From Phytoactinopolyspora halophila (lineage in GTDB: Bacteria > Actinomycetota > Actinomycetes > Jiangellales > Jiangellaceae): a stretch of 39,707 nucleotides of DNA. The stretch spans positions 1-39,707 of the forward strand of contig NZ_QMIG01000044.1 of NCBI RefSeq assembly GCF_003287285.1. The letters run 5' to 3'. Of this stretch, positions 26,306-34,819 are shown piece by piece (positions within the stretch are counted from its first letter, which is position 1; each line of letters begins with the position of its first letter). The position numbers were made by a program, and so were the translations under genes. The notes below the pieces were generated by a model. It was given only the letters and a program-made list of their open reading frames with translations. It searched no databases and was not told the DNA's origin.

Positions 26306-26345
26306 AACCGGCGTTGTCGAGGTCATAGCCTCGACAACGCCGGTT
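26306..26345. repeat. Palindromic repeat, copy 2
   Basis: Perfect 17-nt arms (26306-26322, 26329-26345) around the loop TCATAG. The flanks (CGCTCC...AAAAG on the left, GGGCACGC on the right) are also shared with copy 3, so the whole unit is about 75 bp. It lies 62 bp after the propeller stop and may terminate that transcript. Confidence 0.8.
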
Positions 26346-26405
26346 TCTTATGAGCACGTTGCGGGCACGCCGGCGGGGTCGTACGACCAGCCAGCAGCGA
26401 TCGAG

Positions 26406-26418
26406 TAAGAATGATCCC
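26406..26418 (+). promoter_or_regulatory. Candidate -10 element, leaderless start of the acetyltransferase gene
   Basis: TAAGAAT followed by GATCCC and then GTG (26419). The same arrangement, a -10-like hexamer then GATCCC then the start codon, precedes the methyltransferase at 32294. With no ribosome-binding site present, transcription probably begins at the GTG itself. No convincing -35 is visible. Confidence 0.3.
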
Positions 26419-27234
26419 GTGCAGCAACAATCGACAACGAGCGTGCTGACCCGTTCCAGCCTCGCCGGCGATCTCCGTGCACTCGGGCTCGCCGAGGGCG
26501 ACGCCGTCATGCTCCACGCGGCCTTCCGGCAGGTCGGCACGGTACTCGGCGGGCCCGACGCGCTCGTCGACGCCGTGCTCGACGTGATCGGCCCCGGGGG
26601 AACGCTGCTGAGCTACCAGGACTGGGAACTGAACGTGGACATCTGGGACGGCGACGGCCGGGTGATCGACGCCCTCCGTGACCACGTGCCGCCGTTCGAC
26701 CCGGCGACCGCTCGCCCGTCACGTGATCACGGCATCATCGCGGCCACGATCGGCACGCGACCGGGCGCGCGCCGAAGCGGCAACCCTGGGGCGTGTGTCG
26801 CCGCCATCGGCGCTCTCGCCGACGAGTTCACCGCCGCCCACCCTCTCGACTTCGGGTACGGAGAGGACTCCCCCTTCGCCCGTCTCGTCGCGTCAGGTGG
26901 ACGGGTCCTGATGGTGGGCGCGCCGCTCGACACGATGACACTCCTCCACCATGCCGAGCACCTGGCCGACCTCCCGCACAAGCGGCGCGTCCAGGTCGAG
27001 TATCCCCTCGCGACGCCGGCGGGGACCGAATGGCGCGTGGTCGAGGAGTACGACACCGCGGCACCGGTCGTCGACGGCCCGCCAGAGGACTACTTCCGGC
27101 TGATCGTCACCGACTACCTCGCCACGGGAGCGGGCCGCAGCGGCCTCCTCGGCGCGGCCAACAGCGTGCTGGTCGACGCCGCCGGGATCACCTCGTTCGC
27201 CGTCTCCTGGCTTGAGGACCGGTACGGCCACTGA
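26419..27234 (+). CDS. Aminoglycoside 3-N-acetyltransferase-like protein, AAC(3)-II type
   Basis: A 271-residue antibiotic N-acetyltransferase (PF02522 family), the usual length for AAC(3). Family segments are visible throughout: LRALGLAEGDAVMLHAAFRQ, PDALVDAVLDVIGPGGTLLS, PPFDPATARPSRDHGIIA, PGARRSGNPGACVAAIGALA, EDSPFARLVASGGRVLMVGA, PLDTMTLLHHAEHLADLPHK and the C-terminal AAGITSFAVSWLEDRYG. Known members transfer acetyl from acetyl-CoA to the 3-amino group of 2-deoxystreptamine aminoglycosides. Actinomycete homologues may also serve self-protection or other amine substrates. GTG 26419 gives the family N-terminus; there is no ribosome-binding site. The gene stands alone between two directly repeated palindromic elements. 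Confidence 0.9.
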   Translation: MQQQSTTSVLTRSSLAGDLRALGLAEGDAVMLHAAFRQVGTVLGGPDALVDAVLDVIGPGGTLLSYQDWELNVDIWDGDGRVIDALRDHVPPFDPATARPSRDHGIIAATIGTRPGARRSGNPGACVAAIGALADEFTAAHPLDFGYGEDSPFARLVASGGRVLMVGAPLDTMTLLHHAEHLADLPHKRRVQVEYPLATPAGTEWRVVEEYDTAAPVVDGPPEDYFRLIVTDYLATGAGRSGLLGAANSVLVDAAGITSFAVSWLEDRYGH

Positions 27235-27329
27235 CAGACACTGACGGCCGCTGACGGCTGTCTGCGCCGGCCGTTCGCCCCACGCAGGGGCGTACGCCGA
27301 CCCCTGGCACAACACGTCGGCGCTCCGAA

Positions 27330-27375
27330 AAGAACCGGCATTGTCGAGGTCATGGCCTCGACAATGCCGGTTCTT
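27330..27375. repeat. Palindromic repeat, copy 3
   Basis: Perfect 20-nt arms (27330-27349, 27356-27375) around the loop TCATGG. Compared with copy 2, the G-C pair at arm position 8 of the shared 17-nt core is replaced by A-T on both sides, a compensatory change. It lies between the convergent acetyltransferase and catalase genes and is well placed as a bidirectional terminator. Confidence 0.85.
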
Positions 27376-27418
27376 AACAGCGCGTTGTGGGCACGCGGTG
27401 ATCGACCGCTACAGCCGA

Positions 27419-28873
27419 TCAGCCGTTGCCCTTGACGCCCTTCTCGATACGGTCACCGATGTCCGGGTCGATGTTGCGCCAGTACTGGAAGGCACGCTGC
27501 AAGATCGGCTCGGAGACGCCGTTCTTCAGATGCCCGACGACGTTGGACACCAGCCGCGCCCGGGCGTCGTCGTCCATCACCTCCCGGACCAGGGTGCCAG
27601 CCTGCACGAAGTCGTCGTCGTCCTTGCGCGGCGTGTAGGCGGCGTGCACCATCTCGCCGCTGGTGTACCAGCCGGCAGGTTCGCCGAACCGCGACGTGTC
27701 CGCCTGCGGGCCACCGTACGAGTTCGGCGCGTACACCGGGTCGGACACGTTGTTGACCCGCATCACGCCGTCCTTGCTGTAGCTGTGCACCGGGCACTGC
27801 GCCGAGTTGACCGGAATCTGCTTGTAGTTGACTCCCAGCCGGGCGCGGTGCGCATCGGCATAGGAGAACAGCCGGGCCAGCAGCATCTTGTCCGGGCTCG
27901 GCCCGATACCGGGCACCAGGTTGTTCGGCTCGAAGGCCGCCTGCTCGATCTCGGTGTGGTAATCGGTCGGGTTGCGATCCAGCGTCAAACGGCCGACCGG
28001 GATGAGCGGGTAATCACTGTGCGGCCACACCTTGGTGAGGTCGAACGGGTTGAACCGGTAGGTCTTGGCTTCCTCGAACGGCATGATCTGCATGTACAGG
28101 GTCCAGCTCGGGTAATTGCCCTGCTCAATCGCATCGTACAGGTCACGCGTGTGGTAGTCGCCATCCTCGCTGGCGATCCGGTCGGCCTCGTCCTGGGTGA
28201 GGAAGTCGATGCCCTGGTCGGTCTTGAAGTGGTACTTCACCCAGAACTTCTCGCCGTCGGCGTTGACCCACATGTACGTGTGGCTGGAGTAGCCGTTCAT
28301 GTGCCGCCACGTCTTCGGGATGCCCCGGTCACCCATCAGCCAGGTGACCTGGTGCGCGGACTCCGGCGAGAGCGTCCAGAAGTCCCACTGCATGTCGTTG
28401 TCCCGCAGGTTGTTGTCCGCGCGGCGCTTCTGCGAGCGGATGAAGTGCTGGAACTTCATCGGGTCGCGGACGAAGAATACCGGCGTGTTGTTGCCGACCA
28501 TGTCGTAGTTGCCTTCGCTGGTGTAAAACTTCACCGCGAAGCCGCGCGGGTCACGCCACGTGTCCGGACTGCCCCGTTCGCCCGCCACACTGGAGAACCG
28601 GATCATCACCTCGGTCTCCGTGCCCGGCTGGAACACCGCCGCCTTGGTGTAGGCGCTGACGTCGTTGGTGACAACGAACTTGCCGAAGGCTCCCGCTCCC
28701 TTGGCGTGCGGCTGGCGCTCCGGGATGCGCTCCCGGTTGAACGCCGCCATCTGCTCGATGAGGTAGTTGTCCTGCAGCAGGATCGGACCGTCGGGGCCGA
28801 CCGTGAGCGAGTGCTCGTCGCTCGCTACTGGAATACCAGCATCTGTCGTCGTGGGGGGCCTGGATTCCGCCAT
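27419..28873 (-). CDS. katA: Catalase, small-subunit clade 3
   Basis: A 484-residue monofunctional haem catalase that breaks down hydrogen peroxide in the cytoplasm. Active-site residues are visible: His56 in [14 protein letters not shown], the distal Asn in [10 protein letters not shown] (about 128-129) and the proximal haem ligand Tyr338 in [14 protein letters not shown]. The length and the C-terminal end without a flavodoxin-like extension place it in the small-subunit group, which often binds NADPH. Its ATG (28873) shares one base with the TAA stop of the upstream Fur-family gene, so the two are one translationally coupled unit. Peroxide control by that regulator is the expected arrangement. 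Confidence 0.97.
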   Translation of the reverse strand: MAESRPPTTTDAGIPVASDEHSLTVGPDGPILLQDNYLIEQMAAFNRERIPERQPHAKGAGAFGKFVVTNDVSAYTKAAVFQPGTETEVMIRFSSVAGERGSPDTWRDPRGFAVKFYTSEGNYDMVGNNTPVFFVRDPMKFQHFIRSQKRRADNNLRDNDMQWDFWTLSPESAHQVTWLMGDRGIPKTWRHMNGYSSHTYMWVNADGEKFWVKYHFKTDQGIDFLTQDEADRIASEDGDYHTRDLYDAIEQGNYPSWTLYMQIMPFEEAKTYRFNPFDLTKVWPHSDYPLIPVGRLTLDRNPTDYHTEIEQAAFEPNNLVPGIGPSPDKMLLARLFSYADAHRARLGVNYKQIPVNSAQCPVHSYSKDGVMRVNNVSDPVYAPNSYGGPQADTSRFGEPAGWYTSGEMVHAAYTPRKDDDDFVQAGTLVREVMDDDARARLVSNVVGHLKNGVSEPILQRAFQYWRNIDPDIGDRIEKGVKGNG

Positions 28874-29436
28874 TACTGTGCCTCCTCGTCATTGGCTGGA
28901 TCATGTGTCAACGGCGCCATATCCGGGTCCGTTCGCGGCCCCGTTCCCGACGCCCCGTCCGTCGTTCTCGACGCCGTATCCGTCGTCGTTCCCGTTGCCG
29001 CTGCTGACGCCGCCGCACGCGAGCAATCGCGACAAATGCCCCAGAACACCACCTCGGCCTCGTCGACGTCGTACCCGTGCGCCTCGCTGGGAACCAGGCA
29101 TGGCTGGTCACCCACCGCACAATCGACGTCGTCGATCCGGCCGCATTCGCGGCAGACGAGGTGGTGATGGTTGTCGCCGACGCGACGCTCGTAGCGTGCC
29201 GGGTGGCCGGCCGGCTCGATCCGCCGGACGAGCCCCGCCGTCGAGCATGCCACCAGCACGTCGTAGATCGCCTGCGTCGACACCGACCCGAGGCGCTCAC
29301 GCACACCCGTACCGACCTGATCGGCGGTCGCGTGCGGGTGCCCTTCGAGCCACTCCAGCACCGCCACGCGGGGCCCGGTCACCCGGAGCCCGGCCTGGCG
29401 GAGCTCGTCGTGCACCGAGGTGTTGCCATGGGGCAT
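28873..29436 (-). CDS. furA: Fur-family regulator (FurA/CatR/PerR type) of catalase
   Basis: A 187-residue Fur-family repressor. The winged helix covers about 8-85 ([37 protein letters not shown]). The metal-binding region reads [20 protein letters not shown] with a C-terminal GICRDCS, giving two CxxC-type zinc sites. After about residue 140 comes a low-complexity tail of some 45 residues rich in Ala, Thr, Asp and Gly that is unusual for the family. It directly precedes katA with a TAATG overlap, as in actinobacterial furA-kat operons where the protein senses peroxide. The ATG is only 6 nt after a likely -10 box, so the mRNA is probably leaderless. The symbol is given by context. Confidence 0.9.
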   Translation of the reverse strand: MPHGNTSVHDELRQAGLRVTGPRVAVLEWLEGHPHATADQVGTGVRERLGSVSTQAIYDVLVACSTAGLVRRIEPAGHPARYERRVGDNHHHLVCRECGRIDDVDCAVGDQPCLVPSEAHGYDVDEAEVVFWGICRDCSRAAASAAATGTTTDTASRTTDGASGTGPRTDPDMAPLTHDPANDEEAQ

Positions 29437-29442
29437 GCTTCT

Positions 29443-29471
29443 ACTGCACTACGTTTTCTGGAATCAGTCAA
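29443..29471 (-). promoter_or_regulatory. Candidate leaderless promoter of furA-katA
   Basis: On the minus strand TTGACT (29466-29471) and TGCAGT (29443-29448) are 17 nt apart; the predicted start of transcription falls on the A of the furA ATG (29436). The region is strikingly AT-rich for this genome, as expected for Fur-family binding. Leaderless furA transcripts have been described in mycobacteria. Confidence 0.45.
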
Positions 29472-29506
29472 GCAATTCATACAACAAAGATTATGCCCCG
29501 CCCCCT

Positions 29507-29566
29507 CCCGCTGATCATGAACACTTTGCCATGCCACAGCCCCACGAAGTCTTCATGATCAGCGGG
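29507..29566. repeat. 20-bp inverted repeat between divergent furA and MFS genes
   Basis: Arms 29507-29526 and 29547-29566 pair at 19 of 20 positions around a 20-nt spacer; the core is GCTGATCATGAA with its complement. Because both flanking genes start away from it, it is not a terminator. It could be an operator, or a different class of palindromic repeat element. Confidence 0.6.
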
Positions 29567-29659
29567 TCGACGGCGGCGAACGCGGCCCCTCGTCACCGTT
29601 TCCCCGCGGTTCACGCTCGCGTAAGCTAGCGGGTCACCCGAATCTGCTCTCATCCAGGA

Positions 29660-30991
29660 ATGACGTTGCCCGTGAGCACGCCCACCCCGGCCCGGAACCG
29701 CCGCCCGCTGTTCGCCTGGGCCATCTGGGACTGGGGATCCCAAGCGTTCAACACCATCATCCTGACCTTCGTCTTCACCGTGTATCTCACCGACGCCGTG
29801 GCCACGGATCCGGACAGCGGATCACAAGCGCTAGGGACGGCACTGACCATCGCCGGTGCCATCGTCGCCGTCCTCGCACCGGTCACCGGCCAGCGCAGCG
29901 ACGCCAGCGGGCGCCGCAAACTGTGGCTGGCCGTGCACAGCATCATCGTGATCGTCTGCATGGCGGCGTTGTTCTTCGTCCGGCCGGACCCCTCGTACCT
30001 GCTGCTCGGGCTGGCACTCATCGCACTGGCCAGCATCTTCTCCGAGTTCGCCGGCGTGAACTACAACGCCATGCTGATGCAGGTGTCCACGCGCGAGACC
30101 ATCGGCCGCGTCTCCGGTTTCGGATGGGGCATGGGCTACTTCGGCGGGCTCGTCGCGCTCGTCGCCGTGCTGTTCGCGTTCGTCCAGCCCGACGTGGGCC
30201 TGTTCGGCGTGACCTCCGACGACGGCATGGACATCCGCGCCGTCGCCGTGTTCTGCGCCGCCTGGTTCGCCGTGTTCGCACTGCCCCTGTTCTTCTTCGT
30301 GCCCGAGGCGCCGGCCTCGGGAGATGCTCCCCGGCGCAACATCATCGCGAGCTACGTCGTTCTCGGGAAGCGGATCGCGCGAATGTGGCGCAACGAGCGG
30401 CGCACGCTGTGGTTCCTCGGCGCCAGCGCCATCTACCGCGACGGCCTGGCGGCGGTCTTCACGTTCGCCGGGGTGATCGCCGCCGGGACGTTCGGGTTCA
30501 GCTCCACCGAGGTCATCATCTTCGCCATCGCCGCCAACCTGACCGCCGGCCTCGGCGCGATCTTCGGTGGGCGCGTCGACGATCGTCTGGGCCCGAAGAC
30601 GGTGATCGTGGGTGGGCTGGCGTCGCTGCTCGTCGTCGGTGTCGCGATCACCTCGCTAGAAGGGGCGGTCGTCTTCTGGGTCGGCGGCCTCATCCTTGCT
30701 ACCTTCGTCGGCCCCATCCAGTCCGCCAGCCGCACGTTCCTCGCCCGCCTGACCCGGCCCGGACTGGAAGGCGAAGCGTTCGGCCTCTACGCGACCATGG
30801 GCCGCGCCGTCAGCTTCGCCGGGCCACTGGCGTTCAGCGGGTTCATCTCGATCTTCGGCACGCAGCGCGCGGGCATGGCCGGCATCGTGCTCGTCCTGTT
30901 CCTCGGCCTGGTCGCGGTACTGGGCGTGCGCCCGCCCGGGCAGGCTCCTCGCACGGCTGACGACGCTGGAAGTTCACCCCTGCCCGGATGA
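29660..30991 (+). CDS. MFS transporter, UMF1/Atg22-like
   Basis: A 443-residue integral membrane protein with about 12 hydrophobic helices. The opening FAWAIWDWGSQAFNTIILTF and VYLTDAVA is characteristic of the UMF1 (vacuole effluxer Atg22-like) family of the major facilitator superfamily, as is GQRSDASGRRKLWL in the loop between helices 2 and 3. The middle loop (PRRNIIASYVVLGKRIARMW) and SRTFLARLTRP are also family-like. Family members are thought to export amino acids or related small solutes; the substrate here is unknown. ATG 29660 is almost fused to an AGGA, and GTG 29672 is an alternative. It converges on the LtrA gene with an 18-bp overlap. Confidence 0.88.
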   Translation: MTLPVSTPTPARNRRPLFAWAIWDWGSQAFNTIILTFVFTVYLTDAVATDPDSGSQALGTALTIAGAIVAVLAPVTGQRSDASGRRKLWLAVHSIIVIVCMAALFFVRPDPSYLLLGLALIALASIFSEFAGVNYNAMLMQVSTRETIGRVSGFGWGMGYFGGLVALVAVLFAFVQPDVGLFGVTSDDGMDIRAVAVFCAAWFAVFALPLFFFVPEAPASGDAPRRNIIASYVVLGKRIARMWRNERRTLWFLGASAIYRDGLAAVFTFAGVIAAGTFGFSSTEVIIFAIAANLTAGLGAIFGGRVDDRLGPKTVIVGGLASLLVVGVAITSLEGAVVFWVGGLILATFVGPIQSASRTFLARLTRPGLEGEAFGLYATMGRAVSFAGPLAFSGFISIFGTQRAGMAGIVLVLFLGLVAVLGVRPPGQAPRTADDAGSSPLPG

Positions 30992-32179
30992 CACCGACGC
31001 CCGCGCCCGGCCACTCGACAGCTGGGTGTACACGGCCAGGCCCGCCATGATGACCACCGTCGACAGTCCCAGCGCCAGCGGCGTCATGGCGTCGCGGCCG
31101 AGGTGCGCACCCACGGCGACGAGAACCAGCAACGCCGCCGCGACGTAGCGCGACCGGGCCACGTTTCCCCAGCGGGAACGCAGGAACAGCAGGTTGCCCG
31201 CGAGATAGATCAACGGCCCGCCCACCGTCGTGAAGATCATGGGGCTGTCGAGCGTGTCGTGCGTGAGGCGCAGCTCGATCGACACGGCGACGACGATCGC
31301 ACCCGCCACCATGATCGCGTGCGCATACGCGAAAGCGGAACGCAGCACCCGGGTCTCGCTGCGGGCACCGGTATGTGCCACGTCGTGACCGGCGATCGCG
31401 AAGTAGTTCCACCATTGCACCAGCAGACCGACGAAACCGAGCCCGGTCACCACGAGGGCACTCGTGGAGATCACGTCCAGCTCCGACAGCGTGAAGCCCA
31501 TGATCAGGATCGACTCGCCGAGAGCGATGATGAACACGAGCCGGTTGCGCTCAGCCAGGTGCTCGGCGTCCACCGGCCACGTGTGCATCGGTGCCGTACC
31601 GAAGCCCGGCACCCGGAAATCCGCCCGGGGCGCCAAGTAGTCGAGGAAGACCGCGAACAGCCAGATCCACAGCCGCGACTCCTCGGGAGCCAACCCGCCG
31701 ATGAGCCAGACCACACCGGCCGCAGCGCTCCAGGTGAGCAGGTGCGCGTAGTTGCGGCCGAGCTGCTCGCCCCGATAAGCCGCCACCATGAACGCCGCTC
31801 GCACCACGTGGGCGAACACGTAGCACGCGGCGAACAAGAACCCGTCCTCGTCGAAGGCGTGGGGAATCGCCAGCGCCATACCGAGCGCGGCCAGCATCAG
31901 CACCGCGTTGAGCAGCCGGACCAGCCCGCTGCGCGGGTCGAGCCAGTTCATGGCCCACGCGGTGTAGTTCCACACCCACCACACGCCGAGGAACAGCACA
32001 CCGACCTGCGCCGCCCCGGTCCACGTCAGGTCATCCAACAGGGTGTGTGAGATCTGGATGATCGTGAACACGTAGACGAGATCGAAGAAGAGCTCGATCG
32101 GCCCCACCTCGGAACGATGCTCATCATCCGCCCGCCGGACACCGCCCAGCCCGCGCCGAGCGTGCACCATCTTCCCCAT
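30974..32179 (-). CDS. Low temperature requirement A (LtrA) family membrane protein
   Basis: A 401-residue membrane protein of the LtrA family. The diagnostic N-terminal motif is EVGPIELFFDLVYVFTIIQI, followed by WWVWNYTAWAMNWLDPRSGL and later AERNRLVFIIALGESILIMG. About 10-12 hydrophobic helices can be traced. The name comes from Listeria, where the gene was linked to growth in the cold; the biochemical function is not known. The start ATG 32179 has GGGGAG 6 nt upstream. Its last 18 bases overlap the end of the convergent transporter gene. Confidence 0.92.
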   Translation of the reverse strand: MGKMVHARRGLGGVRRADDEHRSEVGPIELFFDLVYVFTIIQISHTLLDDLTWTGAAQVGVLFLGVWWVWNYTAWAMNWLDPRSGLVRLLNAVLMLAALGMALAIPHAFDEDGFLFAACYVFAHVVRAAFMVAAYRGEQLGRNYAHLLTWSAAAGVVWLIGGLAPEESRLWIWLFAVFLDYLAPRADFRVPGFGTAPMHTWPVDAEHLAERNRLVFIIALGESILIMGFTLSELDVISTSALVVTGLGFVGLLVQWWNYFAIAGHDVAHTGARSETRVLRSAFAYAHAIMVAGAIVVAVSIELRLTHDTLDSPMIFTTVGGPLIYLAGNLLFLRSRWGNVARSRYVAAALLVLVAVGAHLGRDAMTPLALGLSTVVIMAGLAVYTQLSSGRARASVSSGQG

Positions 32180-32281
32180 CGACGGCTCCCCGTCAGCTCG
32201 TTTCTGTCGCGGTCAACCATGCCATGCACCGGGCTCGGCCGCAGGTCGACCGACGCAATCCTCCAGTTCCACGAGTGTGTA

Positions 32282-32293
32282 TAGACTGATCCC
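32282..32293 (+). promoter_or_regulatory. Candidate -10 element, leaderless start of methyltransferase gene
   Basis: TAGACT (32282-32287) then GATCCC then ATG (32294). The spacing places the transcription start on the ATG, and no ribosome-binding site exists. It resembles the element before the acetyltransferase gene at 26406. No clear -35 was seen. Confidence 0.4.
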
Positions 32294-32842
32294 ATGGCTG
32301 AATTCGGCGCCGTCATGGCACGCGTCTACGGGCTGTTCAACCGCAACCCGAAGTCCAACCAGATGATGGTGGATATCGCCGAGTTGAAGCCCGACGATCG
32401 GCTGCTGGAGATCGGATGCGGTGCGGGTGCAGCCGTGGCCCTGGCCGCCGAGCAGATCGGCGCCGAGAACGTGGCCGCTGTCGATCCGTCCGAGACCTTC
32501 GTCGACATGGTTCGCCGCCGCGTTCCCGGCGCTGACGTGCGGGTCGCCGGTGCCGAGGACCTGCCGTTTGACGACGCGTCGTTCACCGTCATCTGGTCGA
32601 TCGCCTCCATGCATCACTGGCCGGACCGTGCCGCGGGGCTCGCCACTGTAGCGTCGAAACTCGCTCCGGGAGGTCGCCTCCTGCTCGCCGAACGGCTGCT
32701 CAAGAAACCCGGCCACGGCATCACATCCGCGCAGCTAGCCGAGGTCAAGGCAGAACTCGCGGAGCTCGGCCTCAGCAACCCGGAAACGATCGAGCGCAAG
32801 CTCGGCCGCAAGACGATGGCGGTCATCCACGCCACGCGCTGA
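32294..32842 (+). CDS. Class I SAM-dependent methyltransferase
   Basis: A 182-residue single-domain methyltransferase (Methyltransf_11 type). Motif I is LLEIGCGAGAAVALAAEQIG; the acidic loop after strand 2 is VAAVDPSETFVDMVRR. Motif III-like AEDLPFDDASFTVIWSIASM and LAPGGRLLLAERLL complete the S-adenosylmethionine fold. No substrate-specific domain is present, so the methyl acceptor cannot be predicted. The gene appears to stand alone with a leaderless promoter. A loose hairpin follows the stop. Confidence 0.9.
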   Translation: MAEFGAVMARVYGLFNRNPKSNQMMVDIAELKPDDRLLEIGCGAGAAVALAAEQIGAENVAAVDPSETFVDMVRRRVPGADVRVAGAEDLPFDDASFTVIWSIASMHHWPDRAAGLATVASKLAPGGRLLLAERLLKKPGHGITSAQLAEVKAELAELGLSNPETIERKLGRKTMAVIHATR

Positions 32843-32881
32843 ATCCGGCCGGACACGGCAACGCGGTTCGTCGGCTGGATT
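32842..32881. terminator. Possible hairpin terminator after the methyltransferase
   Basis: AATCCGGCCGGAC (32842-32854) and GTCGGCTGGATT (32870-32881) are nearly complementary, with one mismatch and one bulge. There is no T-run. It lies between the convergent methyltransferase and Uma2 genes. Confidence 0.35.
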
Positions 32882-32928
32882 GCCCTGACGAGCGCTGCCC
32901 GATGCGTTCGCTGCAGGCGGCCGTTTAG

Positions 32929-33465
32929 CTAAAGCTTTTGCTGCCCCTGACCGGCTTCCAGCTCGTCTAGAGACGACACCTCCGTTTCGACATAGACGGG
33001 CGAACCGTCAACTGCGTGGGTGAGCAGATACCGATGAACCATGGCCGTGCCGTCAGGCGCTTCTTCTACCCTCCAGTACTCTGGAATACCAGCCGATGCA
33101 TAAAGCCGGGGCTTGATGCCCCGATCCTCGCGGTGTGAGCTGTTTGAGACAATCTCCACCAGGAGAGCGAAGTCTGTGGCTGGTCGATACGCAGCATCGC
33201 CCGCGGGTGGTTCGCGGAAAACACCGACATCGCACGTGCGAATCTCTCCGGGGCCAATCTCCACGCCTTGCTCGATGTATGCGTGCCTGCCTTGCTCCCG
33301 CAAGACACGAACGATCCGATACTGCGCGTCCGCATGCCACGGGCGCATGGCTGCCGCCATCACGACCAAGTTCCCCTCCCTGACCTCATAACGAAACTCG
33401 GGCGACAGCGTCTCCAGTACCTCAGCGGTCCACTCAGACTTCTCCGGCAGCTCGAGGATCGCCAT
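32929..33465 (-). CDS. Uma2-family (DUF820) restriction-endonuclease-like protein
   Basis: A 178-residue protein of the Uma2/DUF820 family with a PD-(D/E)XK fold. Visible family features are RYEVREGNLVVMAAAMRPWH, the acidic position Asp79 in RTCDVGVF, Glu104 in LLVEIVSNSS, DRGIKPRLYASAGIPEYWRV and Lys118. Members are predicted nucleases, widespread in cyanobacteria and actinobacteria and often present in many copies; their biological role is not settled. The start ATG 33465 has GGGAGG upstream. It is a stand-alone gene. Confidence 0.88.
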   Translation of the reverse strand: MAILELPEKSEWTAEVLETLSPEFRYEVREGNLVVMAAAMRPWHADAQYRIVRVLREQGRHAYIEQGVEIGPGEIRTCDVGVFREPPAGDAAYRPATDFALLVEIVSNSSHREDRGIKPRLYASAGIPEYWRVEEAPDGTAMVHRYLLTHAVDGSPVYVETEVSSLDELEAGQGQQKL

Positions 33466-33661
33466 CTCACACCTCCCTGCCGATCATCGTCATACACATC
33501 GGCTCGGCGGTGTTCATTCTAGTCCTCGATGAAAGGCCGGGTGAGCATTCGACCGAGAGCCCACGGAGGCCGCCGCGGATAGTCGTCCCTTCAGGCGAAA
33601 CGACTGCCAGGCGGGACGTACCTCCCGACCGGCATCCTCACGTGGTCACGCGTCGTAGGCG

Positions 33662-34819
33662 TCAGCGGTCACCCTTCTCATCGTTCGGGTGTTCCTGCAT
33701 CTGCTGCGCCGCGGTGCGCACCTGCGCCACAGCGTCGGCGACGTCCAGGCCGAGCGCCCGCAACAGGTCCGTCGCCGTTGACCTCACCTGGGCGACCACC
33801 GCACTCGTGGGCATGCTCGCCTGGTCGCTGACCAGCAGGCTCGCTCGTCCCGCGGCGCGCACCGCATCCGCTCGCGCCCGGGCACCTCCCTCGCCCCCGT
33901 CAAGTTCCGTCTCCAGTCCGAGGACCGCAGCGGCGAGATCGCGGACCGCGAGCGCCAACTCCGGGGAGATCCTCTTCTCCATCGAGCACACCCGGACCAC
34001 TCCCCGGGCGAGCACGCGCACGTCTCGCACCGCCAGCTCGACGGGGCCGAGCGCCGCAGCCTGACGCCCGACGTGTGATCGCTTCCGGCGGTGTGGCGGC
34101 GAGAGGAACGCTGTCTCCTCGGCCTGGTCGATCGCCTCCTGCCAGGCGTGAACGTAACCGTCAAGCGTACGTGACCGTTCCAGGACAGCATCCGCCTCGG
34201 TGACGGCTCCCGTTTCCAGGGCGACGGCTATCTGTTCAAGCGTCCCGCGCAGTTCGGCGAACAGCGGCGTGGCGGCAGCGCGGGTGCTGGCCAGCGGGTG
34301 CCGCGGCAAGGTAAACGACGCCACGAGGCCAACACCACCACCGATCAGAACGTCGATCAGGCGCTGGTTGGCCAGCGAACTGTACAGGCCGTCAGGAGGT
34401 TCGATCGTGGCGATCAGGACACTGGCCACTCCTGCCTGCGTAACCAGCATGGGAGGGGCGCCAAGTGCCGTCGCGGCCCCCATCGCGAGCGTCGCGACCG
34501 CGAACACCTGCACGGGTCCCGTCCCGATCACAGCGATCAACAGGTCGCCGATGACGACACCAACCGCGGCCCCAGCGACGATCTCCACGGCGCGCCGGAC
34601 CCGCCGCCCGGGCGCCAGGCTGAGCACCAGCATGGCACCGATCGGGGCGAAGATACCCGGCCGGTGCCCCAACACCTCGTGCGCCAGGAACCACGATGCA
34701 CCGGCCGCCGCAGCCGCCTGCACGAGCGTGGTTCCTGCCTCCCGGAGACGCCCCGCCGGCGACGCCAGTACGCGCGCGAACCTGCTGAACAGCTCCTTCG
34801 GAGCATGGCGCCGGCCCAC
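33662..34819 (-). CDS. FUSC/aromatic acid exporter-family membrane protein
   Basis: A 385-residue protein. The N-terminal half has about five to six membrane helices, with the family-like segment PGIFAPIGAMLVLSLAPGRR followed by RRAVEIVAGAAVGVVIGDLL and a later RLIDVLIGGGVGLVASFTLP. The C-terminal half is a soluble helical domain. Related proteins (FUSC, ArAE) are putative exporters of aromatic acids or other small molecules. GTG 34819 is chosen because GGAGG lies 7 nt upstream; the frame extends further but has no better signal. It is divergent from the Rpn gene. Confidence 0.85.
   Translation of the reverse strand: MGRRHAPKELFSRFARVLASPAGRLREAGTTLVQAAAAAGASWFLAHEVLGHRPGIFAPIGAMLVLSLAPGRRVRRAVEIVAGAAVGVVIGDLLIAVIGTGPVQVFAVATLAMGAATALGAPPMLVTQAGVASVLIATIEPPDGLYSSLANQRLIDVLIGGGVGLVASFTLPRHPLASTRAAATPLFAELRGTLEQIAVALETGAVTEADAVLERSRTLDGYVHAWQEAIDQAEETAFLSPPHRRKRSHVGRQAAALGPVELAVRDVRVLARGVVRVCSMEKRISPELALAVRDLAAAVLGLETELDGGEGGARARADAVRAAGRASLLVSDQASMPTSAVVAQVRSTATDLLRALGLDVADAVAQVRTAAQQMQEHPNDEKGDR

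Noticed and set aside
26296-27400. Integron-type attC cassette around the AAC(3) gene
   Set aside because: The hairpins flank a single gene as in a cassette, but the conserved RYYYAAC/GTTRRRY boxes with extrahelical bases are not present and no integrase gene is in the window.
27341-29167. 608-codon open frame opposite katA and furA
   Set aside because: Covers two well-defined genes in antisense; composition is typical of shadow frames.
33510-34064. Ser/Arg/Ala-rich open frame opposite the FUSC gene
   Set aside because: Low-complexity translation without start signal; overlaps the soluble domain of the FUSC-family gene.
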